Part shown: positions 1-6,419 of the stretch, in pieces | How the letters are laid out: each line of letters begins with the position of its first letter | Position numbering within the stretch: the first letter of the stretch is position 1 | Assembly (NCBI GenBank): GCA_013152765.1 | Contig: JAADFT010000123.1 | Span: 1-6,461 of the forward strand | Length of the DNA: 6,461 nucleotides | Direction: 5' to 3' | Source: Calditrichota bacterium | GTDB lineage: Bacteria; Zhuqueibacterota; Zhuqueibacteria; Oleimicrobiales; Geothermoviventaceae | Program-made: the position numbers and the translations under genes | The notes under the pieces: model-generated | Database searches by the model: none | What the model saw: only the letters and a program-made list of their open reading frames with translations | Told to the model about the DNA's origin: nothing

Positions 1-309
1 TGGCTGCGGGAGCTCGGCGGCACGTCACAGGTGTTGGGGCTTGCCGAGATGCTTGGCGCCAGCGATGAAGGAATTGTGGGCGGCGGTGACGAGGAAAATT
101 CCCTCCCGGAAGTGGCAACGTTGCAAATCTCCGGTGTGGCGATGACTCAGGACGACGCGGAGGAGTTTGCCAACCGTCTCCAAGCTACGGGTTTGTTCTC
201 TGAAGTACACCTGGGGAGTCTGGAGCACGAGGAAGATGATCCACGCGTTGTCCGTTTCACCCTGTCGCTCAGTGTGCCGCCGGTAAGCAAAACGAGAGCA
301 ACGCAGTGA
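1..309 (+). CDS. pilN: PilN-like type IV pilus assembly protein, C-terminal part (5' end outside window)
   Basis: This is the last 102 codons of an open frame that runs in from the left edge and stops at TGA 307-309. The visible part starts WLREL and contains the segment LQISGVAMTQDDAEEFANRL followed by LFSEVHLGSL and a beta-rich end (VVRFTLSLSV). That order, a strand with an ISGxA core, a helix, an 'F-x-x-V-x-L' strand and a final strand, is typical of the periplasmic ferredoxin-like domain of PilN (fimbrial assembly family PF05137). In the family, PilN is a bitopic inner-membrane protein that binds PilM through its cytoplasmic N-terminus and PilO through this periplasmic domain. The N-terminal PilM-binding motif and the membrane helix lie outside the window. 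Its stop codon overlaps the pilO start (TGATG), and the pilO, pilP, pilQ order downstream supports the call. On sequence alone the match is moderate; gene context raises it. Confidence 0.8.
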   Translation, partial: WLRELGGTSQVLGLAEMLGASDEGIVGGGDEENSLPEVATLQISGVAMTQDDAEEFANRLQATGLFSEVHLGSLEHEEDDPRVVRFTLSLSVPPVSKTRATQ

Positions 310-806
310 TGGGCTCGTTGAAGACAACAAACGTGCTTTACCTGGCTGCATTTTTCGCCGGAGCTTTGCTTGTTGTGAACGTGTTCCTGGTGTCTCCGTC
401 GCGGAAGATGAAAGCCTTGCGCCAGGAACTGGTCGAGGTGCAGGAACAGATTTCCGAAGCCGAGGCAGAGCTGGACTCTCTGCGGCACCAGCCCGCGGAA
501 GAATCGAACCGGGGTGCAGGTGAGAAAGAGGAGATTTCGCCGATCGAGCTGCTGACAAAGCGATTGAGTCCGCGCGGACTGGTTTTCAAACGTCTCGAAA
601 CAAGTCGTGGCGAAGGCGGCATTTTCTCCTTTTCCCTTGACGCGCGTGGCTCGTTCGCAACAGTGGTGCAGTACCTGCACAACATCTCGACGTCGCCGAC
701 GCCCATTTTGATTCTGGACATGAGCATTTCTCCCGAGACCGATGACGGTAGGACCCTGAACCTGCAGATTTCTGGCCAGCTGGCCAGTGGGGGGCAGAAT
801 GGTTAG
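309..806 (+). CDS. pilO: PilO-like type IV pilus inner-membrane alignment protein
   Basis: The product has 165 residues from ATG 309, which overlaps the pilN stop as TGATG. A GTG directly before it (306) would add one residue and cannot be excluded; no strong Shine-Dalgarno sequence decides between them. One hydrophobic helix (about residues 8-28) is followed by a charged coiled-coil stretch (about 32-60), a low-complexity linker and a compact alpha/beta domain (about 78-157) that includes GIFSFSLDARGSF and TPILILDMSI. A short cytoplasmic end, one membrane helix, a coiled coil and a ferredoxin-like domain make up the PilO (and GspM-like) layout. By family knowledge PilO pairs with PilN in the periplasm and helps connect the inner-membrane motor platform to PilP and the PilQ secretin. 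It is a little shorter than typical proteobacterial PilO (around 200 residues). The identification rests on architecture and operon position more than on residue identity. Confidence 0.82.
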   Translation: MGSLKTTNVLYLAAFFAGALLVVNVFLVSPSRKMKALRQELVEVQEQISEAEAELDSLRHQPAEESNRGAGEKEEISPIELLTKRLSPRGLVFKRLETSRGEGGIFSFSLDARGSFATVVQYLHNISTSPTPILILDMSISPETDDGRTLNLQISGQLASGGQNG

Positions 807-1293
807 AAAGGCGGCTCGCGGATTCTGGATCTTGCTTCTGGTGGCAACCATCGGTCTGGCAGGTCTGCTGGCCGGGTGCCGCGGAGGTGGCGACGGTGAG
901 TCCTACCCGGAACAGGAGGAAACGGTAGGGACCGCGGAAGAACTGTCGTCTGAAGGACAGTCTGACGAGACCGGAGGAATCTGGAAGTGGGACGGCGACA
1001 CGCATTCACTCAGGAACCCTTTCGAGCGTCCGCGGTGGGTGCGTCGTCACGCTGAAGCTGCTCCTCAGACTGCGCCAGACCAACAGCGGGGCGAAGCGGC
1101 CAAACCCGTGCCTCTGCGACTGCAGGGAATTCTGTACAGTCAGAGCGGCAGCAAGGCCTTGATCAACGGTCGCTGGGTCAAAGTCGGCGACCGGGTTCAG
1201 GGACACCGTGTGGTCAAGATCGAGCGTACTTCGGTGCTGCTTCGGAGACGCAACGGGAGTCTTGTTTCACTTAGCCTGGACAACAGGAGGTAA
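799..1293 (+). CDS. pilP: PilP-like lipoprotein with GspB/PilP-type C-terminal domain
   Basis: The product has 164 residues from ATG 799, which has a G-rich stretch (789-793) about 5 bases upstream. A GTG at 787 would add four residues. The start overlaps the end of pilO by 8 bases. The N-terminus is a lipoprotein signal: a basic MVRKAARG start, a hydrophobic run, then lipobox L24-A25-G26-C27, so Cys27 is the expected lipidated residue. An acidic, low-complexity linker follows (about 30-70), then the motif RNPFERP (72-78), reminiscent of the 'dPF' motif of PilP. The folded C-terminal domain (about 104-160) reads LRLQGILYS...ALINGRWVKVGDRVQGHRVVKIE...VLL. This fits the small beta domain shared by PilP, GspC homology regions and especially GspB C-terminal domains. 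In the family this domain sits between PilN/PilO and the N0 domain of the secretin. The next gene is the secretin, which supports this role. Confidence 0.8.
   Translation: MVRKAARGFWILLLVATIGLAGLLAGCRGGGDGESYPEQEETVGTAEELSSEGQSDETGGIWKWDGDTHSLRNPFERPRWVRRHAEAAPQTAPDQQRGEAAKPVPLRLQGILYSQSGSKALINGRWVKVGDRVQGHRVVKIERTSVLLRRRNGSLVSLSLDNRR
1285..1290 (+). promoter_or_regulatory. Shine-Dalgarno site for the secretin gene
   Basis: A perfect AGGAGG lies inside the last codons of pilP and ends 5 bases before GTG 1296. It is the main reason for choosing GTG 1296 as the secretin start, even though this gives an unusually long N-terminus before the signal sequence. It also implies translation directly after pilP termination (stop at 1291-1293). 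Confidence 0.8.
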
Positions 1294-1295
1294 CC

Positions 1296-2771
1296 GTGAG
1301 ACGGGTGGGTAGTTCTGTGCCGAGAGCTCCTACGGGAATCCCTCGCCGGTGGCAGCGCAGGGGGAAACGCCGCCTCTGCGCCAGCGCGAAGCCCGAGCCA
1401 GTGCATGGAAAAGGCAGGACAAAGACAGGAGTCCAGCTTTTTTCCTTCTTGCCGCTGATCGGAGTGCTGACGGTGGTTTTGAGCTTTTCCTCAGGGTGCT
1501 CCTCCCGCGGCAAGCTGGACAGAGCGAAACTCTGGCAGTGGCCGGTGACGCCGGCCGCAGTTGAGTCGCACAGCCCTACGGGTCAGCAGCCAGAAATCCG
1601 TCAGGCCGAGACTCAGAGCCCGATTCTTCGGAACGTGATTTTTCAGGGCGCCCCGGCCGACGTGGTCCTGGAAGGGATTGCCCAGGAGTACGGCGTGCAA
1701 ATGGTCTTCTTGGATCGGCCCACAAAGCCCGTTTCGGTGCACCTTACCGACGCACCACTCGAAAGAGCGCTTGCCGCCGTCCTGGCATCTACGGATTTCG
1801 TGTACGAGGTGAAAGACGGCATCATCTACGTCATGTCCGGCGAGAGACGGGTGACCCGGGTCTACCGGTTGCGTTTCGGGTTTCCCGCCAGCGTGCTCGA
1901 GTCGCTGAAGAGCGGGGGCGAAAACATCGCTGTCGGGGTTGACTCGACCAGTGGTGCTGTTGTCGTCTCGGGACCAATCGCCACGGTACGCGAAATCGGC
2001 CGAATCCTGCAGGAGCTGGACCACCCTCGTCCCCAGGTCATGATCGAGGCGCGGATCTACGAAATTTCCACGGAGCGAATCAGGGAGCTTGGACTGAGTC
2101 TGTTGTGGAGCCAGAGCAAATCGGATCGGGACATCACGGTGAACACACCGTTCAATCTGGATCCTCAGAAGACCTTACTGAATTTCGCGAAGCTGGCTCC
2201 GGAACAGATGGAAGCCATTCTGAACAGCGTTGGTAGCACCAAGGATGTGAAGCTTCTTTCAGCACCCCGGATTGTGGCCATGGACGGCGTTGCGGCAAAA
2301 ATCCTGGTTGGCGAGAAGGTGCCGTACGTCCGTCGAAGCGCGGAGACGGTGTCGGGCGGGCTGATGCAGGAGGTGGAGTTTGTGGACGTAGGCATCAAAC
2401 TGGATGTGACGCCGCGGATCAATCCGCAGACAGGCCAGGTGACCATGACCATTCATCCGGAGGTGAGCGAAGTTTTAGACAAACTGGTAGAAGGCGTACC
2501 GCGGATCGGAACCCGCGAAGCCAGCACCCAGGTGACCATCCGGGACGGCCAGACGCTGGTGATCGGTGGTTTGATGCGGCACGACGTTCGCCACACCGGC
2601 ACGACCCTGCCGTACGTCGGAGAGATTCCACCGTTTAGCTGGATTCTGGGAGATCACAGTCGCGAGAACAACCAGACCGAGCTTCTTGTGTTCATCACAC
2701 CGCACATCGTGAGGGACTCAGATGTAAAGATCAGCGCTGACAAAGCCGATTATCTAAGAAGAGCGTGGTAA
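1296..2771 (+). CDS. pilQ: PilQ-like type IV pilus secretin (short form, N0-N1-secretin)
   Basis: This 491-residue protein would form the outer-membrane pore for the pilus fibre. Residues 1-45 are strongly basic. A hydrophobic segment (about 47-64) follows and ends at SSGC68, so it may be a lipoprotein signal, although Ser rather than Leu at -3 is atypical. An N0/STN-like domain spans about 108-180 (NVIFQGAPADVVLEGIAQEY...VSVHLTDAPLERAL). One N1/KH-like repeat spans about 186-243 (VYRLRF...VDSTSGAVVVSGP...ILQELD). The secretin domain runs from about 246 to 475, with PRPQVMIEARIYEIS, VGEKVPY, VGIKLDVTPRI, REASTQVTIRDGQTLVIGGL, VGEIPPFSWILG and TELLVFITPHIV, all family hallmarks. It lacks the AMIN peptidoglycan-binding domains found in longer PilQ proteins. 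GTG 1296 is supported by AGGAGG at 1285-1290; GTG 1401 is an in-frame alternative giving a more ordinary signal peptide but without a visible ribosome binding site. It is translated two bases after pilP. Confidence 0.93.
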   Translation: MRRVGSSVPRAPTGIPRRWQRRGKRRLCASAKPEPVHGKGRTKTGVQLFSFLPLIGVLTVVLSFSSGCSSRGKLDRAKLWQWPVTPAAVESHSPTGQQPEIRQAETQSPILRNVIFQGAPADVVLEGIAQEYGVQMVFLDRPTKPVSVHLTDAPLERALAAVLASTDFVYEVKDGIIYVMSGERRVTRVYRLRFGFPASVLESLKSGGENIAVGVDSTSGAVVVSGPIATVREIGRILQELDHPRPQVMIEARIYEISTERIRELGLSLLWSQSKSDRDITVNTPFNLDPQKTLLNFAKLAPEQMEAILNSVGSTKDVKLLSAPRIVAMDGVAAKILVGEKVPYVRRSAETVSGGLMQEVEFVDVGIKLDVTPRINPQTGQVTMTIHPEVSEVLDKLVEGVPRIGTREASTQVTIRDGQTLVIGGLMRHDVRHTGTTLPYVGEIPPFSWILGDHSRENNQTELLVFITPHIVRDSDVKISADKADYLRRAW

Positions 2772-2964
2772 CGCTGTGGGACACACGCGGCTTGTGGCTG
2801 CACGGGCGGGACATGGTGCTGGGACTTTGGCTCCGCTGCGTGGCAGCACTGCGCCGGGGACACGCTCCACCGGATGTAAAAAGCGGAAGAACCTGGCGCA
2901 GGGGGGGTGAGGCCATTCGGCAGGGATTGGAACGGGGACGCAAAACCAAACGCAAGGGCGGATT

Positions 2965-4140
2965 ATGTCGGCGAAAAAGCTCGGTGAGGCGGAGCTCGAG
3001 CAACTTCGGCTTCAACTGGAAGAACTGTTCCGTAACTACGACGTAAGCCTGGATCTCATCCCGAAGGCGACGATGCCCGATGAGCTCATCGACCGAATTC
3101 TCGACGAGTACATCGGCCGTTTCGAAGAGATCCCGGGACAGGATGTGTTGTCTCTGCATCGTGGCGACGGCGAGCTGACGGCACGAGAAAAGCTCAAAAG
3201 CTTGCTCATGTTCTCGTCTCAGGCCGTTCTTTTGCACGAGAACGCACGCGTTTACCAGGAGCTCGCCGAGACGAATCGCAAACTCTCGGAGATGACCGAG
3301 AAGCTGCGTCGCAAGAACGAACAGCTCGAGAAGCTCAATTCCCAGTACCTGAGCATGCTGGGTTTCGTCTCGCACGAGCTGCGCAGCCCCTTGGTGTCCA
3401 TTCTCGGTTTTGCAGAGTTACTCGATGACGGCGTGCTCGGAGAACTCACCAAAGAGCAGCGTGACGCGGTCGCGATCATCTCGAAGGTGGCGCGCAACCT
3501 GATCGACATGATCAAGAATTACCTGGATCTGGCTCGCATCGAGAACGGGCGGTTGCCCCTGAACCGCCAGCCACTGGATGTCGAATCGGACGTGTTGCGG
3601 CCGCTCATTCGCGAGATGGCTGAGCAGCTGGCATCACGCAACATGAAGATCGAACCCGCACGTCCGGAAGTTGACCGGACGGTGGACCTCTGGGCCGACC
3701 CGGAGCTGCTCCGGATCGTGTTCACGAATCTGTTTTCGAACGCCATTCGCTACGGCGAACCTGGAACGACGATTGTCTACGACATCGTGGATAAGGGAAA
3801 CGAGTACGAGATTTCGGTGTTCAACCGCGGCGAGGGGGTTCAAAAGGACAAGCTGCCTTACCTGTTCACCAAATTCGTGGACATTCCCAAAGAGAGCACG
3901 AAGGAGCGCGGGACCGGCCTTGGGCTTTACAACACACGATGCATCGTGGAGAGCCACGGCGGACGCATCTGGGCTGATTCGGATTACGGCAAGTACTTCA
4001 AAGTCACGTTTACGCTGCCCAAAGGAAAGCCCGAAGAAACGCACGACCGCGTGCGGCTCGTGGACGACGTCCAGGTAGAAACGATCGGACGCGACGTGAC
4101 CTCGCGGCTTGCCAAGTACCGGGAAATTCACGAGAACTGA
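2965..4140 (+). CDS. Soluble sensor histidine kinase
   Basis: The product has 391 residues from ATG 2965, with AAGGG at 2954-2958 as ribosome binding site. There is no signal peptide or membrane helix, so it should act in the cytoplasm. Residues 1-95 are a mostly helical region I do not recognise as a named sensor domain. A coiled coil follows (about 95-128), leading into the HisKA dimerisation domain with H box FVSHELRSPL, where His137 is the expected phosphorylated residue. The HATPase domain has an N box (residues 251-262, N255 and N259), a G1 box NRGEGV (287-292) and a G2 box GTGLGL (316-321). The usual G1 Asp is Asn287, a variant seen in some kinases (CusS-type), so it does not by itself imply loss of activity. 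A 34-residue charged tail follows the ATPase domain. The next gene starts two bases after the stop, so the two are almost certainly co-translated partners. The signal sensed is unknown; position after pilQ suggests pilus or surface-motility control, which is inference. Confidence 0.93.
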   Translation: MSAKKLGEAELEQLRLQLEELFRNYDVSLDLIPKATMPDELIDRILDEYIGRFEEIPGQDVLSLHRGDGELTAREKLKSLLMFSSQAVLLHENARVYQELAETNRKLSEMTEKLRRKNEQLEKLNSQYLSMLGFVSHELRSPLVSILGFAELLDDGVLGELTKEQRDAVAIISKVARNLIDMIKNYLDLARIENGRLPLNRQPLDVESDVLRPLIREMAEQLASRNMKIEPARPEVDRTVDLWADPELLRIVFTNLFSNAIRYGEPGTTIVYDIVDKGNEYEISVFNRGEGVQKDKLPYLFTKFVDIPKESTKERGTGLGLYNTRCIVESHGGRIWADSDYGKYFKVTFTLPKGKPEETHDRVRLVDDVQVETIGRDVTSRLAKYREIHEN

Positions 4141-4142
4141 CC

Positions 4143-5603
4143 GTGGCATCGACACAGCCTGACAAGTTGATCCTGGTTGTCGAGCCGGACCCGGTGGTGG
4201 CCGCCAGGCTGGAGGACCTGTTTCGCTCTCAGGGCTGGTCTGTGGAAGTGCGGCACGACGCCCGTAGAGCCCGCGAATTCCTGCAAACCACACGTCCCCA
4301 CCTTGTTGTTCTGGAACCTCTGTTGCCGGATGAGCACGGTCTCGCATTGGTGAAGGAATTGAAGAATCACCCCAGGTGGGGATTCGTACCGACGCTCGTG
4401 CTGAGCGAGGACCTTGAACCGGAAGCGCGTTTGCGCGCTTTGAAAGCTGGCGCGCTGGACTACATGACGAAACCGTATGAGCGTGAGGAATTGCTCTTCC
4501 GGGTCAGGAACCTCCTGCAACTCGCGGCTGACGAAAAAGCGACCGCGACACACGAGAAGGTTTCGCCGGAGCAGAAATTGCTGTCGGCTTTGTTGGAGCG
4601 GCAGGTTCAGCAGCTTGTGCCGGACGTGGACCGCAATTCCCGTTACGGTTACTCGGTTGCCCAGGCTCTTCAGCTTTTGGACGACGCCCAACCCGGCGAG
4701 GAGCTGGACCTGCTCGACGAACTGGCCAGCCGGGGGAAACTGGAGCGGGAGTTCTACGATGTGGTGCACCTTTGCCCTACGTGTGGCTGGCACGACCTGA
4801 ACTTCCGCGAGGTTTGTCCCGCCTGCGAGTCGCCGAACATCAAAGTGCAGCAGTTGGTGAGGCACGTGACCTGCGGACACGTGGCGCCACGATCTGCATT
4901 CTCGGAAGCGGGGCGGCGCTGCCCCAAATGCGGTCGCGAAACGGAACCCGAATCGCTTGCCCCTGCGGGCGTGCGTTTCACCTGCAATCACTGCCACAAC
5001 ACGTTCGCAGAGCCGATCGTCGTGTGTCGTTGCCTGAACTGTGGGGAGCTCCACGACGTCGACGCGCTTGAGACGCGCGTCATCTGGTCGTACCGCTTGC
5101 AGGCGATCGAGCAAGAGGAGGAGCCGCCTAGACGGCATGTGGAGCCAAGCGTTTTAAGGCCGCTGATTCGCGGCGACGTCGCCGTCCTCAACGAACACGA
5201 GATTTTGGCGAAGCTGGAACAGGCCCTTGCGGAGGCTGCCCAAAGGAATTCTCAGCTTTCCCTGATTCAGATTGCCATCGAGGGACTGGGCAAACTTCGG
5301 GTGCGGATGGGCGAGGAGAAGTTACGAAGACTGCTGGTTGCGGCTGTGTCGCGGCTCTTTCGGGTGCTGCGGGCCAGCGACTTTTTGGGTTACTACGGCT
5401 CGTCCGGTTTTCTTCTCGTGCTTCCCGACACGGATCTCGCGGAGGCCAAGATCCTCGCGGAACGAGTCCTGGTGTACATGCGTCAGGTTCTCCCCGGACT
5501 GTTCATTTCCGTTCGTTTGGCCGGCTTTCCTCAGGACGGTCGCTCTGTCGACGAGCTCCTGGAGATGCTGGAAGTCGGCATCGAAACGGTGAGCCTGAGC
5601 TGA
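4143..5603 (+). CDS. Degenerate response regulator: pseudo-receiver, TackOD1-like zinc domain, degenerate GGDEF
   Basis: The product has 486 residues from GTG 4143, two bases after the kinase stop. Residues 8-128 form a receiver fold. The phospho-acceptor position is Glu58 (VVLEPLLPDEHG), the acidic pair is E14-P15 rather than D-D, the Thr/Ser position is kept (S88) and so is the conserved Lys (K110 in YMTKP). Residues about 140-318 contain twelve cysteines, mostly in CxxC pairs (C211/214, C225/228, C260/263, C281/284, C295/297/300, plus H241-x2-C244). The phrasing HLCPTCGWHDLNFREVCPAC and CGHVAP resembles the TackOD1 output domain as I recall it. Residues about 350-480 look like a GGDEF domain (RASDFLGYYGSSGF, then LLVLPDTDLAEAKILAERV), but the signature is GSSGF and the upstream metal-binding Asp motif reads IAIEG. 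RASD (410-413), five residues before the signature, matches the c-di-GMP I-site RxxD. I infer a regulator that binds rather than makes c-di-GMP. The domain order is clear; the functional reading is not proven. Confidence 0.88.
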   Translation: MASTQPDKLILVVEPDPVVAARLEDLFRSQGWSVEVRHDARRAREFLQTTRPHLVVLEPLLPDEHGLALVKELKNHPRWGFVPTLVLSEDLEPEARLRALKAGALDYMTKPYEREELLFRVRNLLQLAADEKATATHEKVSPEQKLLSALLERQVQQLVPDVDRNSRYGYSVAQALQLLDDAQPGEELDLLDELASRGKLEREFYDVVHLCPTCGWHDLNFREVCPACESPNIKVQQLVRHVTCGHVAPRSAFSEAGRRCPKCGRETEPESLAPAGVRFTCNHCHNTFAEPIVVCRCLNCGELHDVDALETRVIWSYRLQAIEQEEEPPRRHVEPSVLRPLIRGDVAVLNEHEILAKLEQALAEAAQRNSQLSLIQIAIEGLGKLRVRMGEEKLRRLLVAAVSRLFRVLRASDFLGYYGSSGFLLVLPDTDLAEAKILAERVLVYMRQVLPGLFISVRLAGFPQDGRSVDELLEMLEVGIETVSLS

Positions 5604-5801
5604 TCCCGCTTTCCTTGATCCTGAAGCCAACTCCCGAGCTCGAAATCCGCTCCTTCCTGCGGCGACAACTTGCTTTCTCCCCTGGCCGGGTCTCTTTTCC
5701 CTCGAACACACTCTCAAAGCTTTCTTGGCAGGGAACCTCTCACAGCTTGCTCCGAAAGCTGCGCGAGGTTACAGCTGGTCCAGGTGCTCCAGACGGCTCA
5801 T

Positions 5802-5827
5802 TTCTGGGAATACTCACTTCCCCAGAA
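5802..5827 (+). repeat. Inverted repeat / hairpin upstream of HMA gene
   Basis: TTCTGGGAA (5802-5810) pairs with TTCCCcAGAA (5818-5827), giving nine base pairs with one bulged C and a seven-base loop. No T-run follows, so it is not a standard intrinsic terminator on this strand. It lies about 80 bases before the HMA gene start. It could be an operator-type palindrome or an RNA structure in the leader; neither is shown. Confidence 0.4.
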
Positions 5828-5893
5828 TCTGTTGAAGAATTTAGCGGGGGCAAATAAACGGGGGATCTGGTGGTGTAGCTGTTCAACAGAAAC

Positions 5894-5900
5894 AAGGAGG
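5894..5900 (+). promoter_or_regulatory. Shine-Dalgarno site for HMA gene
   Basis: AAGGAGG lies 5 bases before ATG 5906, an essentially ideal ribosome binding site that fixes this start and suggests strong translation. Confidence 0.85.
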
Positions 5901-5905
5901 TAGGG

Positions 5906-6298
5906 ATGCGTAGAGGAGCAACCGTACTGGCAGCGGCTGTGGTCTTCGCCTTCCTGATGGCGGGGAATCTGGTGGCGAAGGATTCACCCAAGGGAGCGGC
6001 CGAGAAGATCGTTCTGCAGGTGGAGGGAATGACCTGCACCGGCTGCGAGGCGAAGGTGGAACGGGCCCTTCAGAAGATCGAAGGGGTGCAGAGTGTGGAC
6101 GCCGACTACAAGACCGGCAAGGTTGTGGTCCAGGTGAAGGGCAAAGTTGACAAGGAGGCGCTGAGAAAAGCCGTCGACAAGACCGGATTCAAGGTTGTGG
6201 ACAAGCCGGGAATGGGCGGCACGAAAGCCAAGCACAAGGACTGCAAAGGCGACGGCTGTTGCGGCAAGGGCAAAAGCAAGAGCAAGTCATGCGGCTGA
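5906..6298 (+). CDS. Exported heavy-metal-associated (HMA) domain protein with Lys/Cys-rich tail
   Basis: The product has 130 residues, with its start set by AAGGAGG at 5894-5900. Residues 1-24 form a Sec-type signal peptide (MRRGATVLAAAVVFAFLMAG, likely cleaved after NLVA), so the mature protein of about 106 residues should be periplasmic. Residues about 34-98 are a complete HMA fold: KIVLQVEGMTCTGCEAKVERAL, then KIEGVQSVDADYKTGKVVV and AVDKTGFKV. The binding motif GMTCTGC supplies C44 and C47 and resembles MerP (mercury) and CopZ-like (copper) proteins; the motif alone does not tell which metal. After the domain comes an unusual tail (about 100-130) rich in Lys and Gly with four more cysteines (C113, C118, C119, C129) and His110, plausibly an added metal-binding segment. 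No mer or cop genes are visible in the window. It appears to be transcribed on its own, since about 300 non-coding bases precede it and a terminator follows. Confidence 0.9.
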   Translation: MRRGATVLAAAVVFAFLMAGNLVAKDSPKGAAEKIVLQVEGMTCTGCEAKVERALQKIEGVQSVDADYKTGKVVVQVKGKVDKEALRKAVDKTGFKVVDKPGMGGTKAKHKDCKGDGCCGKGKSKSKSCG

Positions 6299-6419
6299 AC
6301 AAGCCCTAAGGCGCGTACTGCGACAGGCGTCTGAAGGCGGGGCGCAGAGCAGAAAGGGCAAGCGTGAGCCCGGATCGCTAACCGCCTCACTCGTTTGCCA
6401 GCACCGCTGGAAGCAATCG

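Larger units (their letters stand above)
5604..5905 (+). other. Non-coding stretch between signalling unit and HMA gene
   Basis: About 300 bases hold no convincing gene. The only longer + frame (GTG/ATG-type start near 5615, 80 codons) is low-complexity, matches no family I know and lacks a ribosome binding site. The stretch contains a small inverted repeat (CAGCTT/AAGCTG near 5741-5761), a better hairpin at 5802-5827, and a weak sigma-70-like pair (TTGAAG 5832-5837, TAAACG 5855-5860, 17-base spacer, about 7 of 12 consensus positions). A promoter for the HMA gene is expected here, but I cannot place it with confidence. No clear terminator with a T-run follows the regulator gene. Confidence 0.6.

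Noticed and set aside
147..851. Long minus-strand open frames, here opposite pilN-pilO and also opposite the kinase and regulator genes
   Set aside because: They mirror well-identified + strand genes in GC-rich DNA, with His/Arg/Leu-rich products and no domains.
2934..2947. GGGGACGCAAAACC just before the kinase start, resembling the GGGACGCAAAGCC part of c-di-GMP-I (GEMM) riboswitches
   Set aside because: The kinase ATG follows only 17 bases later, leaving no room for the second stem, and the upstream GGCAAACC-type segment is missing. The likeness is probably chance, although it is tempting beside a possible c-di-GMP-binding protein.
2765..3046. 93-codon + frame starting at GTG between pilQ and the kinase
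   Set aside because: It overlaps the well-supported kinase gene by about 80 bases, has a biased Arg/Gly/Trp composition and matches no known family.
3805..3840. Asn287 instead of Asp in the kinase G1 box as a sign of a dead kinase
   Set aside because: N-x-G-x-G forms occur in known kinases such as the CusS type, and the H, N and G2 boxes are intact, so inactivity is not supported.
5727..5755. TTGGCAG...TTGCT resembling a sigma-54 promoter
   Set aside because: The GG and GC elements are 20 bases apart instead of the required 10.
5615..5857. 80-codon + frame in the gap before the HMA gene
   Set aside because: There is no ribosome binding site, no recognisable domain and no codon pattern like the neighbours; it is best read as chance.
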